From Bacillota bacterium (GTDB taxonomy: Bacteria; Bacillota_I; Bacilli_A; Acholeplasmatales; UBA5453), in contig JAEZHT010000022.1 in NCBI GenBank assembly GCA_023436805.1, positions 1 to 19,183 of the forward strand: 19,183 bases of DNA. Reading direction: 5' to 3'. A program made the translations under genes and the position numbers. The notes under the pieces were generated by a model that saw only the letters and a program-made list of their open reading frames with translations, was not told the origin of the DNA and did no database searches. The stretch's first letter is position 1; the number at the start of each line of letters is the position of its first letter. Of the stretch, positions 1-7,190 are shown one piece after another.

Positions 1-452
1 TGACCTGACATTTCCATTTCGATGAGGGCTTGATCGACCGACATCGCTTCTAGTTTGACTTCTTTGTTCTTAACCAATTGTGATGCGAGCAACTCTTTTT
101 CAATCGATTCTGTTTCAAATTCTTCGGAATAAACTTTCTTCAAGCCTTGTTTGATGAGGTGATTTTTGAGTTTTTCCTTGTGCTTCTTGATTTGTGTGAC
201 CAATTTATCGACCGATTTGTCGATGGCTGTGTACATATCCTGATCGGATACTTCAGCGCGAAGGATGATGCCTTTCGCTGGGATGGTGACTTCGACTTTG
301 TGGTGGTCTTTGTACACCTTCAGAACGACCCGTACTTCATGAATCAATTCTGTGTCGAAAAAGGAGACGACTTTGTTTAACCTTTTTTGGCAATAGTTTT
401 TTATTGCTTCGGTAGGTTCAAAACCATTTTTACCAATGATATCATATTTCAT
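1..452 (-). CDS. hpf: Ribosome hibernation promoting factor, long form, partial (3' end beyond window)
   Basis: The reverse strand reads an open frame of 150 codons from ATG at 450-452 to the left edge, beginning MKYDIIGKNGFEPTEAIKNY. This is the S30AE (HPF/RaiA) fold: N-terminal ribosome-binding domain to about residue 100 with basic KKHKEKLKNH near 90-100, then a charged linker, then the start of the C-terminal dimerisation domain (about SVDQALIEMEMSGQ at the edge). Long HPF proteins bind the 30S decoding region and pair ribosomes into inactive 100S dimers in slow growth. The start is fixed by a GGGAGG site at 461-466, eight bases upstream. A ComFC-like gene lies immediately upstream, matching the comF-hpf order common in Firmicutes. 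Roughly 30-40 C-terminal residues are probably missing because of the window edge. Confidence 0.93.
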   Translation of the reverse strand, partial: MKYDIIGKNGFEPTEAIKNYCQKRLNKVVSFFDTELIHEVRVVLKVYKDHHKVEVTIPAKGIILRAEVSDQDMYTAIDKSVDKLVTQIKKHKEKLKNHLIKQGLKKVYSEEFETESIEKELLASQLVKNKEVKLEAMSVDQALIEMEMSG

Positions 453-476
453 ATATGAATCCTCCCTTACACCTAT

Positions 477-482
477 ATTATA
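477..482 (-). promoter_or_regulatory. Putative -10 box of hpf
   Basis: The reverse strand reads TATAAT here, 24 bases before the hpf start codon, giving a short leader that contains the GGGAGG site. No convincing -35 hexamer is seen at 17 bases. The box overlaps the stop codon of the upstream small gene, so hpf could be transcribed from its own promoter as well as by readthrough. Confidence 0.5.
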
Positions 483-849
483 TCATGAGTTTTGAAGGGA
501 AAAGACAAATGAGATAAATATCACATAGATTCAACTGTTCTAGTGCTTCAAATAAGGGTAAATCTAGCTCATCTCTAAATAATATGAGGTCATTTTCTTT
601 TCGGTTTTTTAAAAATATTAAAATGATTTTTAATGATTCATCCAAAAATGCTTCTTCTTTGATTGCGTATTGATCGATAAATAGTGTGTAATGATGTAAC
701 AAATAACCATCGATTGGTATGACTTCTTTATGAATAAATCTTGGATATCTTCGGTCACATCGATTACATCGCAATTGAAGTGGTTCATATAGTAGTGTTC
801 TTAATGTTCTTTTTGGAAAAAAATGGATTCTACATTGATAACATTTCAT
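478..849 (-). CDS. ComFC-like zinc-ribbon protein lacking the phosphoribosyltransferase domain
   Basis: A small protein of 123 residues if started at the ATG at 847-849; in-frame ATGs at 859-861 and 883-885 would extend it to 127 or 135. I prefer 849 because GGTGAT lies just upstream, and the longest version begins at the tail of a terminator. It opens MKCYQC and has a second CNRC pair about 25 residues later, with TLRTLLYEP between. This matches the layout of the N-terminal zinc ribbon of ComFC (Cys-x2-Cys, a T(W/L)R-L segment, Cys-x2-Cys). ComFC is normally about 230 residues with a C-terminal phosphoribosyltransferase fold needed in DNA uptake. Here the frame stops just where that domain would begin (YLICLFPS). 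Its place before hpf also fits comFC. It may be a decayed comFC or a separate small zinc-binding family. Confidence 0.55.
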   Translation of the reverse strand: MKCYQCRIHFFPKRTLRTLLYEPLQLRCNRCDRRYPRFIHKEVIPIDGYLLHHYTLFIDQYAIKEEAFLDESLKIILIFLKNRKENDLILFRDELDLPLFEALEQLNLCDIYLICLFPSKLMI

Positions 850-885
850 CTTCATCACCATGACATGTATACCATTTTTAATCAT

Positions 886-916
886 GTAAAAAAGAAAAGA
901 GCACCGAAGTGCTCTT
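886..916 (-). terminator. Intrinsic terminator of the EF-G-like gene
   Basis: A perfect 8 bp stem pairs 897-904 with 909-916 around a four-base loop (905-908; TTCG on the minus strand). On the minus strand it is followed by TTTTCTTTTTT. It begins six bases after the EF-G-like stop codon. The U-tract ends right at the first possible ATG of the next gene, so that gene needs readthrough or its own promoter. Confidence 0.9.
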
Positions 917-921
917 AACGA

Positions 922-2982
922 TTAGTGTTCCTTGTATTTTTGAATGATGCCATCAATCAAGTGTTGAGGGACTTCTTCATAACGACTGAATTCACGTTGG
1001 AAAATACCGGAACCTTGAGTCATCGCTTTTAAGTCGATGATGTATTTTTGAACTTCAGATTCTGGGGCTTCAGCTTCAATGACTTGTCCTTCATCGGATT
1101 GACTCATACCCATGACGCGACCACGGCGTTTGTTCATGTCACCCATGACATCGCCTACGTATTGTTCTTTGACGGTAATGGACATCTTAAGAATTGGTTC
1201 CAAAATGGTTGGTTGTGCACTCTTCACAGCTTCTTTGAATGCGAGGTTTGCAGCCAATTTAAAGGAGATTTCATTGGAATCTACTGGGTGGTAAGACCCA
1301 TCAAATAAAGTAGCTTTGACGAAGATGACTGGGAATCCAGCGAGTGGACCATGTTCAAAGGACTCAATCAAGCCTTTTTCCACGGCTGGGAAGTAGTTTC
1401 TAGGTACAGATCCACCAAAGACTTCTTCAGCAAATTCAAACTCATTTTGAGAAGGTTCAAAACGGATGAATACATGTCCAAATTGACCTGCACCACCGGA
1501 TTGTTTCTTATGTTTACCTTCTGCTTCCACCTTTTTCTTGATGGTTTCCCTATAAACGACTTTTGGTTCTTCGATCATGACATCGACTTTAAAGACGGTT
1601 CTCATACGATCGATGATGAAGTTGATGTGGGTCATACCTAAACCACCCAATAATTGTTGAGCAGTTTCTTTGTTACGAACGATTTCAAATGAAGGGTCTT
1701 CGATATTTAAACGTGCTAAGGCGTTTGAAATCTTATCTTCATCGGCTTTATTCTTAGGTGAAATCGCCACATAAATGGTTGGTTTTAATGTCTTGGTTGG
1801 TTCATAGACGATTGGGTTCTTTGGATCGGACAAGGTATACCCTGTATGGATATTTTCGAGTTTAGATACCGCTACGATGTCCCCTGCATGGGCAAGTTCA
1901 ATTGGGAATTGTTGTTTACCTTGTAAAGCGAACAATGCGCCAATCTTTTCGAGTTTACCAGAGTTGCCAATGAGAACTTCTTGTCCAGTCTTCATTGTAC
2001 CTGAATTGATTTTGATGATATTGATTGCACCAACGAATGGGTCGATGGTGGTTTTGAACACATAACCTGAGAATGGTTCTTCATCTTTGGTATGTCTAAC
2101 AACAGCTTCATCATTCTTTGGATTGATACCTTCAAGCGCTCTTAACGCGTCTGGTTGTGGTAAGAATTTCGCAAGCATACCCAACATGGTGCGGATACCA
2201 ATATTCTTAGTTGCAGAACCGACGATGACAGGTGTCAATTCGCCATGATAAATACCATTCTTTAAGCCTTCATTGATTTCTTCTTCTGTGAGTTCTTCCC
2301 CACCAAAGAATTTTTCAAGGAGTTCATCGCTGGTTTCAGCGACAGATTCCATGATCATATTACGAAGTTGTTCAATCTTTGGTTTCTTTTCATCCCAAAT
2401 TGGGGCGTCATGTGAAGTGGTACCATCATAAATTCTGGCTTTCATTTCAATGACGTTGACGAAACCTTCAAAGTTTTCATTACGTCCAATTGGCCAACAG
2501 AATGGTACAGCTTTTTTACCTAATTTAACACGGATACTTTCTAAAACGTCTTCAAACTTGACATTTTCTTTGTCCATCTTGTTGACGAAAATAACCGCTG
2601 GAATGTGCATATCGCGGATTTCTTTCCATAGTCTTTCGGTCCCGACTTCCACGCCTTTAGAAGCGTCAACGACGAGTACTGCACCTTTAACCACAGAAAG
2701 TGATTGTTTAATTTCATTGTCTAATTCATCGGTGCCTGGCACATCCAAAAAGTTGAGCTTGATGCCATTGTACTCAATTGGGATGATGCTGGTCGATAAA
2801 CTACCTTGTTTCGCTTTTTCTTCATCCATAAAATCGGATACGGTGTTCTTAGCTTCGACGCTGCCACGTGAGCTAATCGCACCACTTGAAAATAATAATG
2901 CTTCAGCAATGCTGGTCTTTCCTGATCCTAGATGGCCTAGGATGGCAATGTTCCTGATTTGGTTTGTATCATAAACCTTCAT
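922..2982 (-). CDS. Elongation factor G-like GTPase (EF-G paralogue)
   Basis: This 686-residue protein has the full EF-G architecture: GTPase domain (about 1-270), beta-barrel domain II (about 295-375), then domains III, IV and V to the C-terminus. The P-loop is GHLGSGKTS (16-24), G4 is NKMD (134-137). G3 is DVPGTDE (80-86), where canonical EF-G has DTPGH: Thr84 replaces the catalytic histidine. The switch I RGIT motif is also absent (QGSLST near 59-64). These changes mark the Firmicute EF-G-like paralogue group rather than the translocase fusA, which is normally in the str operon with rpsL, rpsG and tuf; none of these is here. Its cellular role is not well established; a ribosome-associated function is plausible. 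Start: AAGGAGG at 2991-2997, eight bases before ATG. It is monocistronic, with its own terminator. Confidence 0.9.
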   Translation of the reverse strand: MKVYDTNQIRNIAILGHLGSGKTSIAEALLFSSGAISSRGSVEAKNTVSDFMDEEKAKQGSLSTSIIPIEYNGIKLNFLDVPGTDELDNEIKQSLSVVKGAVLVVDASKGVEVGTERLWKEIRDMHIPAVIFVNKMDKENVKFEDVLESIRVKLGKKAVPFCWPIGRNENFEGFVNVIEMKARIYDGTTSHDAPIWDEKKPKIEQLRNMIMESVAETSDELLEKFFGGEELTEEEINEGLKNGIYHGELTPVIVGSATKNIGIRTMLGMLAKFLPQPDALRALEGINPKNDEAVVRHTKDEEPFSGYVFKTTIDPFVGAINIIKINSGTMKTGQEVLIGNSGKLEKIGALFALQGKQQFPIELAHAGDIVAVSKLENIHTGYTLSDPKNPIVYEPTKTLKPTIYVAISPKNKADEDKISNALARLNIEDPSFEIVRNKETAQQLLGGLGMTHINFIIDRMRTVFKVDVMIEEPKVVYRETIKKKVEAEGKHKKQSGGAGQFGHVFIRFEPSQNEFEFAEEVFGGSVPRNYFPAVEKGLIESFEHGPLAGFPVIFVKATLFDGSYHPVDSNEISFKLAANLAFKEAVKSAQPTILEPILKMSITVKEQYVGDVMGDMNKRRGRVMGMSQSDEGQVIEAEAPESEVQKYIIDLKAMTQGSGIFQREFSRYEEVPQHLIDGIIQKYKEH

Positions 2983-3022
2983 ATCATTTTCCTCCTTGAA
3001 ATCGGTTTCACTACTTGATTAA

Positions 3023-3028
3023 ATTATA
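3023..3028 (-). promoter_or_regulatory. -10 box of the EF-G-like gene
   Basis: The reverse strand reads TGTTATAAT, an extended -10 with a perfect TATAAT. No clear -35 is visible, as is common with an extended -10. It lies in a 109-base divergent region shared with the yidD promoter, giving a leader of about 35 bases with the AAGGAGG site. Confidence 0.65.
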
Positions 3029-3077
3029 ACATAACGCCATAAGTTTGCGCATCTCTTTTTTGTATGGGAATTTGTGG

Positions 3078-3083
3078 TATAAT
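3078..3083 (+). promoter_or_regulatory. Extended -10 of yidD
   Basis: TGGTATAAT (3075-3083) is an extended -10 with a perfect TATAAT and no strong -35. The predicted start of transcription near 3090 leaves only about 11 bases before the ATG at 3101, so the mRNA would have a very short leader. Confidence 0.6.
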
Positions 3084-3100
3084 GGCGATGGGTGAAAAAC

Positions 3101-3349
3101 ATGGAAAAACGCTCTGTCAAACTCATCAAATGGTACCAAACAAACATCTCCCCAAACAAGCATTTTGTCTGCAGGCATAAGCCCTCATGTTCGAATTATG
3201 CATTGGGATGTTTTGAGCGTTTTAGCTTTCCGAAAGCCATGTACCTCTCGACCAAAAGAGTATTGACTTGTAACCCCTTATTCAAACCGAAATATGACCC
3301 AATTCCAGAGAAAAAAGAAAAAATCAAGAAAGATGCTTCTAATTTATAA
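3101..3349 (+). CDS. yidD: Membrane protein insertion efficiency factor YidD
   Basis: The 82-residue product has the YidD pattern: LIKWYQTNISP near the N-terminus, then CRHKPSCSNYA with the paired cysteines, a KAMYLSTKRVLTCNPL segment, and the KYDPIP ending of the core (family norm YDPVP). The charged tail EKKEKIKKDA is typical. YidD sits on the inner face of the membrane through an amphipathic helix and assists YidC in inserting membrane proteins. I chose ATG 3101, with GGGTGA seven bases upstream, over the in-frame GTG at 3092, which lies only two bases after the likely transcription start. yidD is usually beside rnpA and yidC; here it stands alone between an EF-G-like gene and the feo operon. 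Confidence 0.9.
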   Translation: MEKRSVKLIKWYQTNISPNKHFVCRHKPSCSNYALGCFERFSFPKAMYLSTKRVLTCNPLFKPKYDPIPEKKEKIKKDASNL

Positions 3350-3376
3350 ATCTATTCATAATAATTATAACTTTAT

Positions 3377-3405
3377 TTGAAAATACACCTCATTTTGATT
3401 ATTAT
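3377..3405 (+). promoter_or_regulatory. feoAB promoter (-35 and -10)
   Basis: TTGAAA at 3377-3382 and TATTAT at 3400-3405 are separated by exactly 17 bases. Transcription would start near 3412, giving a leader of about 20 bases that carries the feoA ribosome binding site. The -10 lies inside a Fur box. Confidence 0.7.
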
Positions 3406-3432
3406 TATCAGTGAAAAATGAGGTGTTTTTTT
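3385..3432 (+). terminator. yidD terminator whose 3' arm holds the feoA Shine-Dalgarno
   Basis: A perfect 12 bp stem pairs 3385-3396 with 3415-3426 across an 18-base loop, followed by a run of seven T (3426-3432). This is a strong rho-independent terminator 35 bases after the yidD stop. Its 3' arm contains GAGGTG (3420-3425), the only good ribosome binding site for feoA. The feo promoter and Fur box lie between and within the arms, so only transcripts coming from yidD can form the hairpin. Confidence 0.8.
3396..3410 (+). promoter_or_regulatory. Fur box over the feoAB -10
   Basis: TGATTATTATTATCA matches the Bacillus 7-1-7 Fur box TGATAATNATTATCA at all but one position. It covers the -10 hexamer at 3400-3405, so Fur loaded with Fe2+ would block polymerase. 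This is the expected control for ferrous iron uptake genes. The assignment rests on consensus and position; no fur gene is in the window. Confidence 0.8.
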
Positions 3433-3684
3433 ATGCCTAATTGCGATCTACAAATACTATCTCTAGACCAATTAAAAACCGGTCAAAAAGGTAAAGTTAT
3501 TAAAATTGAATCGGCATCCAAAGAAATTAAAAGACGACTGCTGGATATGGGGATTACGCCAGGGGTTGTTGTTGAAATAAAACGTATCGCACCATTGGGT
3601 GATCCTTATGACATCAAAGTGCGAGATTATGACTTGTGTGTGAGAAAATCAGATTTGGCTTTAATTGAGGTACACCCGCTATGA
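3433..3684 (+). CDS. feoA: Ferrous iron transport protein A
   Basis: An 83-residue SH3-like FeoA protein. Typical elements are the LKTGQKGKVIKI opening strand, the RRLLDMGITPGVVVEI segment, and the closing VRDYDLCVRKSDLALIEV strands. FeoA is a small cytosolic partner of FeoB thought to modulate its transport activity. ATG 3433 is chosen over the in-frame ATG at 3418, because GAGGTG lies seven bases before 3433, while the 3418 codon has no binding site and falls inside the terminator stem. The last codons overlap feoB by four bases (ATGA), indicating translational coupling. Confidence 0.93.
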   Translation: MPNCDLQILSLDQLKTGQKGKVIKIESASKEIKRRLLDMGITPGVVVEIKRIAPLGDPYDIKVRDYDLCVRKSDLALIEVHPL

Positions 3685-5660
3685 GAATTGCTTTAATCGG
3701 GAATCAAAACAGTGGTAAAACCACCCTTTTTAATGCACTTACAGGGTCGAATCAAAAAATCGGTAACTGGCCAGGTGTCACGATTGAACAAAAGGTTGGT
3801 TATATTTCCAATGGCAACCATGAGTTGATAGACTTGCCTGGGATTTACTCCCTGTCTCCTTACACGATTGAAGAAGCCCTCTCACGTGCATTTTTATTAC
3901 AAGAAAAACCAGATTTAATCATCAACATCATCGATGCGACATCGATGGAACGCAGTTTATACTTAACCACCCAGTTGATGGAACTCAACATCGATATGGT
4001 GATTGCTTTAAACATGGCGGATATGTTTGACAAAAAAGGTATTTCGATTGATATCCGTGCTTTATCGGATAAACTTCAAACCACGATTGTTAAAATATCA
4101 GCATTGAAGCGTTCTGGATTGAGTGAATTGATCGATATCATCGAACGTCAATCGTATAAGAAACATCAAACACAAAACATATTCAAACCCAATGTAGAAA
4201 AGATTATTGGTCACTTGGTGAATCAAATCCATCAGGATCACGCCAGATTCATCGCCATCAAATTGTTGGAAAAAGATCCGATCATCGAATCTGAAGGGGT
4301 AGACATCGATAAATGGATCAAACCTTTGGAACAATCCTATAAGCAAGACATCGAAACCATCATCGCTGCTGGCCGTTATGATTATATTGAATCCGTGAAG
4401 GCACAAACCTTTGTGCGCTTACATCATGGTGACCATACCACAGAATTACTCGATAGGGTGTTTCTAAACCGATGGTTGGCTTTGCCTATATTTGCACTGA
4501 TCATGTTTATGATTTATTTCATCTCTGTAGGTGTGATTGGCACTTTGACTGTCGATTTCATTGATGGCAATATCTCCGGATTTGCTGGTTTCATGTTCGA
4601 TTGGTTACAATCCATTGGCGCTTCTGAATGGTCTGCTTCGTTGGTAGCCGATGGGATGATTGCTGGGGTAGGTGCGGTCTTGAATTTCGTACCACAACTC
4701 ATTCTATTATTTATTTTAATTAGTCTATTAGAATCGACTGGTTATATGACACGTATCGCATTCTTCTTAGACCGCTTGTTTAAAAAGTTTGGTTTATCGG
4801 GTAAATCGTTGATTCCCTTCATTTTGGGGTCTGGTTGTAGTATCCCTGGGATTATGGCAACCCGAACGATTGAAGGTCAAGATGAACGACGTATGTCCAT
4901 CATGTTGACACCTTTCATTCCATGTAGTGCGAAGTTACCAATCATCGCGTTATTTGCTTCTTTCTTCTTCCCTGGTTATTCAGGATTGGTTTCATTCAGT
5001 TTGTACATGTTATCGATTGTCATCATATTGCTTTCAGCCATCATCATGAAAACTTTCTTCTTCAAAGGGACGCCTTCAGCGTTCATCTCAGAGTTACCTA
5101 ACTATAAGTTACCGGATATCAGATATACTTTAAGAGATGTCTATGATAAGATATATGAATTCATTGAAAAAGCTGGTACCATCATTTTAATGTCTTCAAT
5201 CATCATTTGGTTTTTGACCTCATTCTCGTTTAGATTTGAGTATGGTGTGGATGTTGATCAATCCATATTGGCTTATATTGGTCGAGTCTTTAGTTACCTA
5301 TTCTATCCAATGCTTGGTGAATTGTCATGGGCAACTTCGGTATCCGCCATTCAAGGGTTGGTTGCGAAAGAACAAGTGGTATCTTCCATGGCTGTGATTG
5401 GTGGGTTATCTGCTGACATCACCGAGGGAAACTTAATTCTTAATGCCCCGATTTATGCCTTTTTTACACCTGCTTCTGCCTATGCGTTTATGGCATTCAA
5501 TTTATTCTCAGCCCCATGTTTTGGTGCGATTGGTGCGATGCGTAAGGAATTGGGTTCCGCTAAAAAAATGTGGCAAGCCATTCTTTTCCAAACTGGTCTT
5601 GCTTATCTATTAGGTATTATAATCTATCATTCATTTACCTTAATTGGAGGGTTACTATGA
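3681..5660 (+). CDS. feoB: Ferrous iron transporter FeoB
   Basis: The 659-residue protein has the FeoB order: an N-terminal G domain with P-loop GNQNSGKTT (7-15), switch I NWPGVT (29-34), G3 DLPG (50-53) and G4 NMAD (110-113); a helical regulatory domain to about 250; then a membrane domain with two Gate repeats. The first Gate carries GSGCSIPGIMATRT with the conserved cysteine, followed by PFIPCSAKLPII. FeoB imports Fe2+ across the cytoplasmic membrane. It overlaps feoA by ATGA at the 5' end and the next small gene by ATGA at the 3' end. Somewhat shorter than many FeoB proteins (700 or more residues), but no domain appears to be missing. Confidence 0.97.
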   Translation: MRIALIGNQNSGKTTLFNALTGSNQKIGNWPGVTIEQKVGYISNGNHELIDLPGIYSLSPYTIEEALSRAFLLQEKPDLIINIIDATSMERSLYLTTQLMELNIDMVIALNMADMFDKKGISIDIRALSDKLQTTIVKISALKRSGLSELIDIIERQSYKKHQTQNIFKPNVEKIIGHLVNQIHQDHARFIAIKLLEKDPIIESEGVDIDKWIKPLEQSYKQDIETIIAAGRYDYIESVKAQTFVRLHHGDHTTELLDRVFLNRWLALPIFALIMFMIYFISVGVIGTLTVDFIDGNISGFAGFMFDWLQSIGASEWSASLVADGMIAGVGAVLNFVPQLILLFILISLLESTGYMTRIAFFLDRLFKKFGLSGKSLIPFILGSGCSIPGIMATRTIEGQDERRMSIMLTPFIPCSAKLPIIALFASFFFPGYSGLVSFSLYMLSIVIILLSAIIMKTFFFKGTPSAFISELPNYKLPDIRYTLRDVYDKIYEFIEKAGTIILMSSIIIWFLTSFSFRFEYGVDVDQSILAYIGRVFSYLFYPMLGELSWATSVSAIQGLVAKEQVVSSMAVIGGLSADITEGNLILNAPIYAFFTPASAYAFMAFNLFSAPCFGAIGAMRKELGSAKKMWQAILFQTGLAYLLGIIIYHSFTLIGGLL

Positions 5661-5836
5661 CTATCGTAGACATCATCATTTTAATAATTGTTATCGGCAT
5701 ACTAACCGCCATCACCTATTTTCGTTTCATCAAACGTAAAACAGGGTTGGGTTGTAACTGTAGTTTAAAAAGCAGTTGTAGTTTAAAGGTCGATACCATC
5801 AAAGCAATGTTTGAAGAGATTCAACATTCAAATTAG
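5657..5836 (+). CDS. FeoB-associated Cys-rich membrane protein
   Basis: A 59-residue protein beginning MTIVDIIILIIVIGILTAIT: one N-terminal transmembrane helix, a basic stop-transfer segment (FIKRKTG), then a short cytoplasmic part with GCNCSLKSSCS. This is the layout of the small Cys-rich proteins that follow feoB in Firmicutes (FeoB_associated family), which take the place of FeoC. The exact role is unknown; the cysteines could bind metal or a cluster. The start overlaps the feoB stop (ATGA, 5657-5660), with GGAGG at 5646-5650. It has fewer cysteines than many members. Confidence 0.85.
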   Translation: MTIVDIIILIIVIGILTAITYFRFIKRKTGLGCNCSLKSSCSLKVDTIKAMFEEIQHSN

Positions 5837-5850
5837 CAATTATAATATGA

Positions 5851-5878
5851 AAAAAACCACCTTCAACGGTGGTTTTTG
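5851..5878. terminator. Bidirectional terminator between the feo operon and the antiporter gene
   Basis: A 10 bp stem pairs 5852-5861 with 5868-5877 around a six-base loop. It ends in five T on the plus strand and six T on the minus strand. It lies between two converging stop codons and probably serves both transcripts. Confidence 0.88.
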
Positions 5879-5882
5879 ATTA

Positions 5883-7163
5883 TTAATGATGTCTAGCTGG
5901 GTGGTCACTTGGGATGGACACAGGGTCACATTTGCCATGGAACTCACGCAATTCGCCAGCAAAGTTCAAGCTTCTTCTCATCAACAGTGGTGCGAAGAAT
6001 TCGAATATCAATACGGCAGTTAAAATAACACTCTTGATTTTTGGATCATCCAAAGCGATGACAGCGATGGTTGCTAAACCGATTTCAATACCCCCTTGGG
6101 TTAAAATCGAGGTTGGCAAGTAACGTTTGACCACTGCTTGTGGCTTGGTGATTCTCGTGCCAAGGTAGCCTGCCAGGAGTTTACCAGAAGCATGACCAAC
6201 GGCGTATAAAATGGCGAAGAATCCATATTGAACCAACATTGAAATCGAAAGTTCAGCACCTGCAATGACGAAGAACGCAATGAATAGTGGTGGAATGAAC
6301 TCATCGACGGTGAGTGTTTCAAACTTATAGGTCGGTTTATCGATACGGTTTGTAAAGATGAAACCCAATACGAAGGTTGTTATGACATAAGGTACACCCA
6401 ACAAAATTGACCCTACAGTTGCCGATAATACGAAGGAAACCGAGAACACCAAATACATTTCGTGTTTAGCATGACGTTCAAAACGGGTGAATAAATGGTG
6501 TTGTGCATAACTCATAACGAGGGATAACATAATACCAAGTAATACCGCTAAACCAATGTTTTTCAGTGGTTCAATCACTTCTTGCATCGTGATGGCTGTA
6601 TCATCTTTAAGATTAACCGCGAATACCAATGTAAATAAGAAAATGATGACACCAACGACGTTATCGAAACCGACAACAGAATACAGTGTATCTGTCACAG
6701 GGCCTTTTGAACGGTGTTTTTTGGTGATTTCAATGACTGGTGCTGCAGCGGTCGCTACAGAGATCGCAGCGATGATGAGGGCTCGCCAAATCGGTTGATT
6801 GAACAACATAAATAGTCCAAAGGTGAAACCCATCACAAAGATGATTTCTAGACCTAAGACCAATAACACTTCTTTGATTCGGGCTTTGACTTTAGGCCAC
6901 CACAAAAGGGTACCTAATTGAAAGGTAATGAAGCCTAAAGCGATGTTTGTCACCACGTCTAACTTCAAAATTTGCTCATGTGTGATGAGACCTACGCCAG
7001 AGAGTAGCATCCCTGCGACGATATAGCCGGTAACTTCAGGTAGATTCAATCGTTCAGCGATTTTACCGAACAATAAACCAACCAAAATCATCAAAGCCAA
7101 ATAAAATAAGCTGATGTAAGCCCCGTCTAAGTTCAAAGTGACGTTGGCTAAAAGGTTTAACAT
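5883..7163 (-). CDS. Cation:proton antiporter, CPA2 family
   Basis: A 426-residue polytopic membrane protein with about 12-13 hydrophobic segments. The N-terminal segment KIAERLNLPEVTGYIVAGMLL is the hallmark of Na+/H+ exchanger domains of the CPA2 group. A later helix carries AAAPVIEIT, and YSVVGFDNVVGVI holds an acidic residue in the usual transport-site helix. A C-terminal pair GHASGKLLAGY and LTQGGIEIGLATIA is also typical. There is no RCK/TrkA-N regulatory domain after the membrane part, unlike KefB and KefC. The ion (Na+ or K+) cannot be told. An AGAGGA site lies eight bases before ATG. The start is 27 bases after proS with no terminator between, so it probably shares the cvfB-proS transcript. 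Confidence 0.9.
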   Translation of the reverse strand: MLNLLANVTLNLDGAYISLFYLALMILVGLLFGKIAERLNLPEVTGYIVAGMLLSGVGLITHEQILKLDVVTNIALGFITFQLGTLLWWPKVKARIKEVLLVLGLEIIFVMGFTFGLFMLFNQPIWRALIIAAISVATAAAPVIEITKKHRSKGPVTDTLYSVVGFDNVVGVIIFLFTLVFAVNLKDDTAITMQEVIEPLKNIGLAVLLGIMLSLVMSYAQHHLFTRFERHAKHEMYLVFSVSFVLSATVGSILLGVPYVITTFVLGFIFTNRIDKPTYKFETLTVDEFIPPLFIAFFVIAGAELSISMLVQYGFFAILYAVGHASGKLLAGYLGTRITKPQAVVKRYLPTSILTQGGIEIGLATIAVIALDDPKIKSVILTAVLIFEFFAPLLMRRSLNFAGELREFHGKCDPVSIPSDHPARHH

Positions 7164-7190
7164 GTATACTTTCCTCTAATCTATATTATT

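Noticed and set aside
147..380. Plus-strand open frame of 77 codons at the left edge
   Set aside because: It is antisense to hpf, which has a clear start, binding site and family match.
2450..2974. Plus-strand open frame of 174 codons antisense to the EF-G-like gene
   Set aside because: It lies wholly opposite a well-supported GTPase gene, has no binding site or family features, and reads like a codon-bias shadow.
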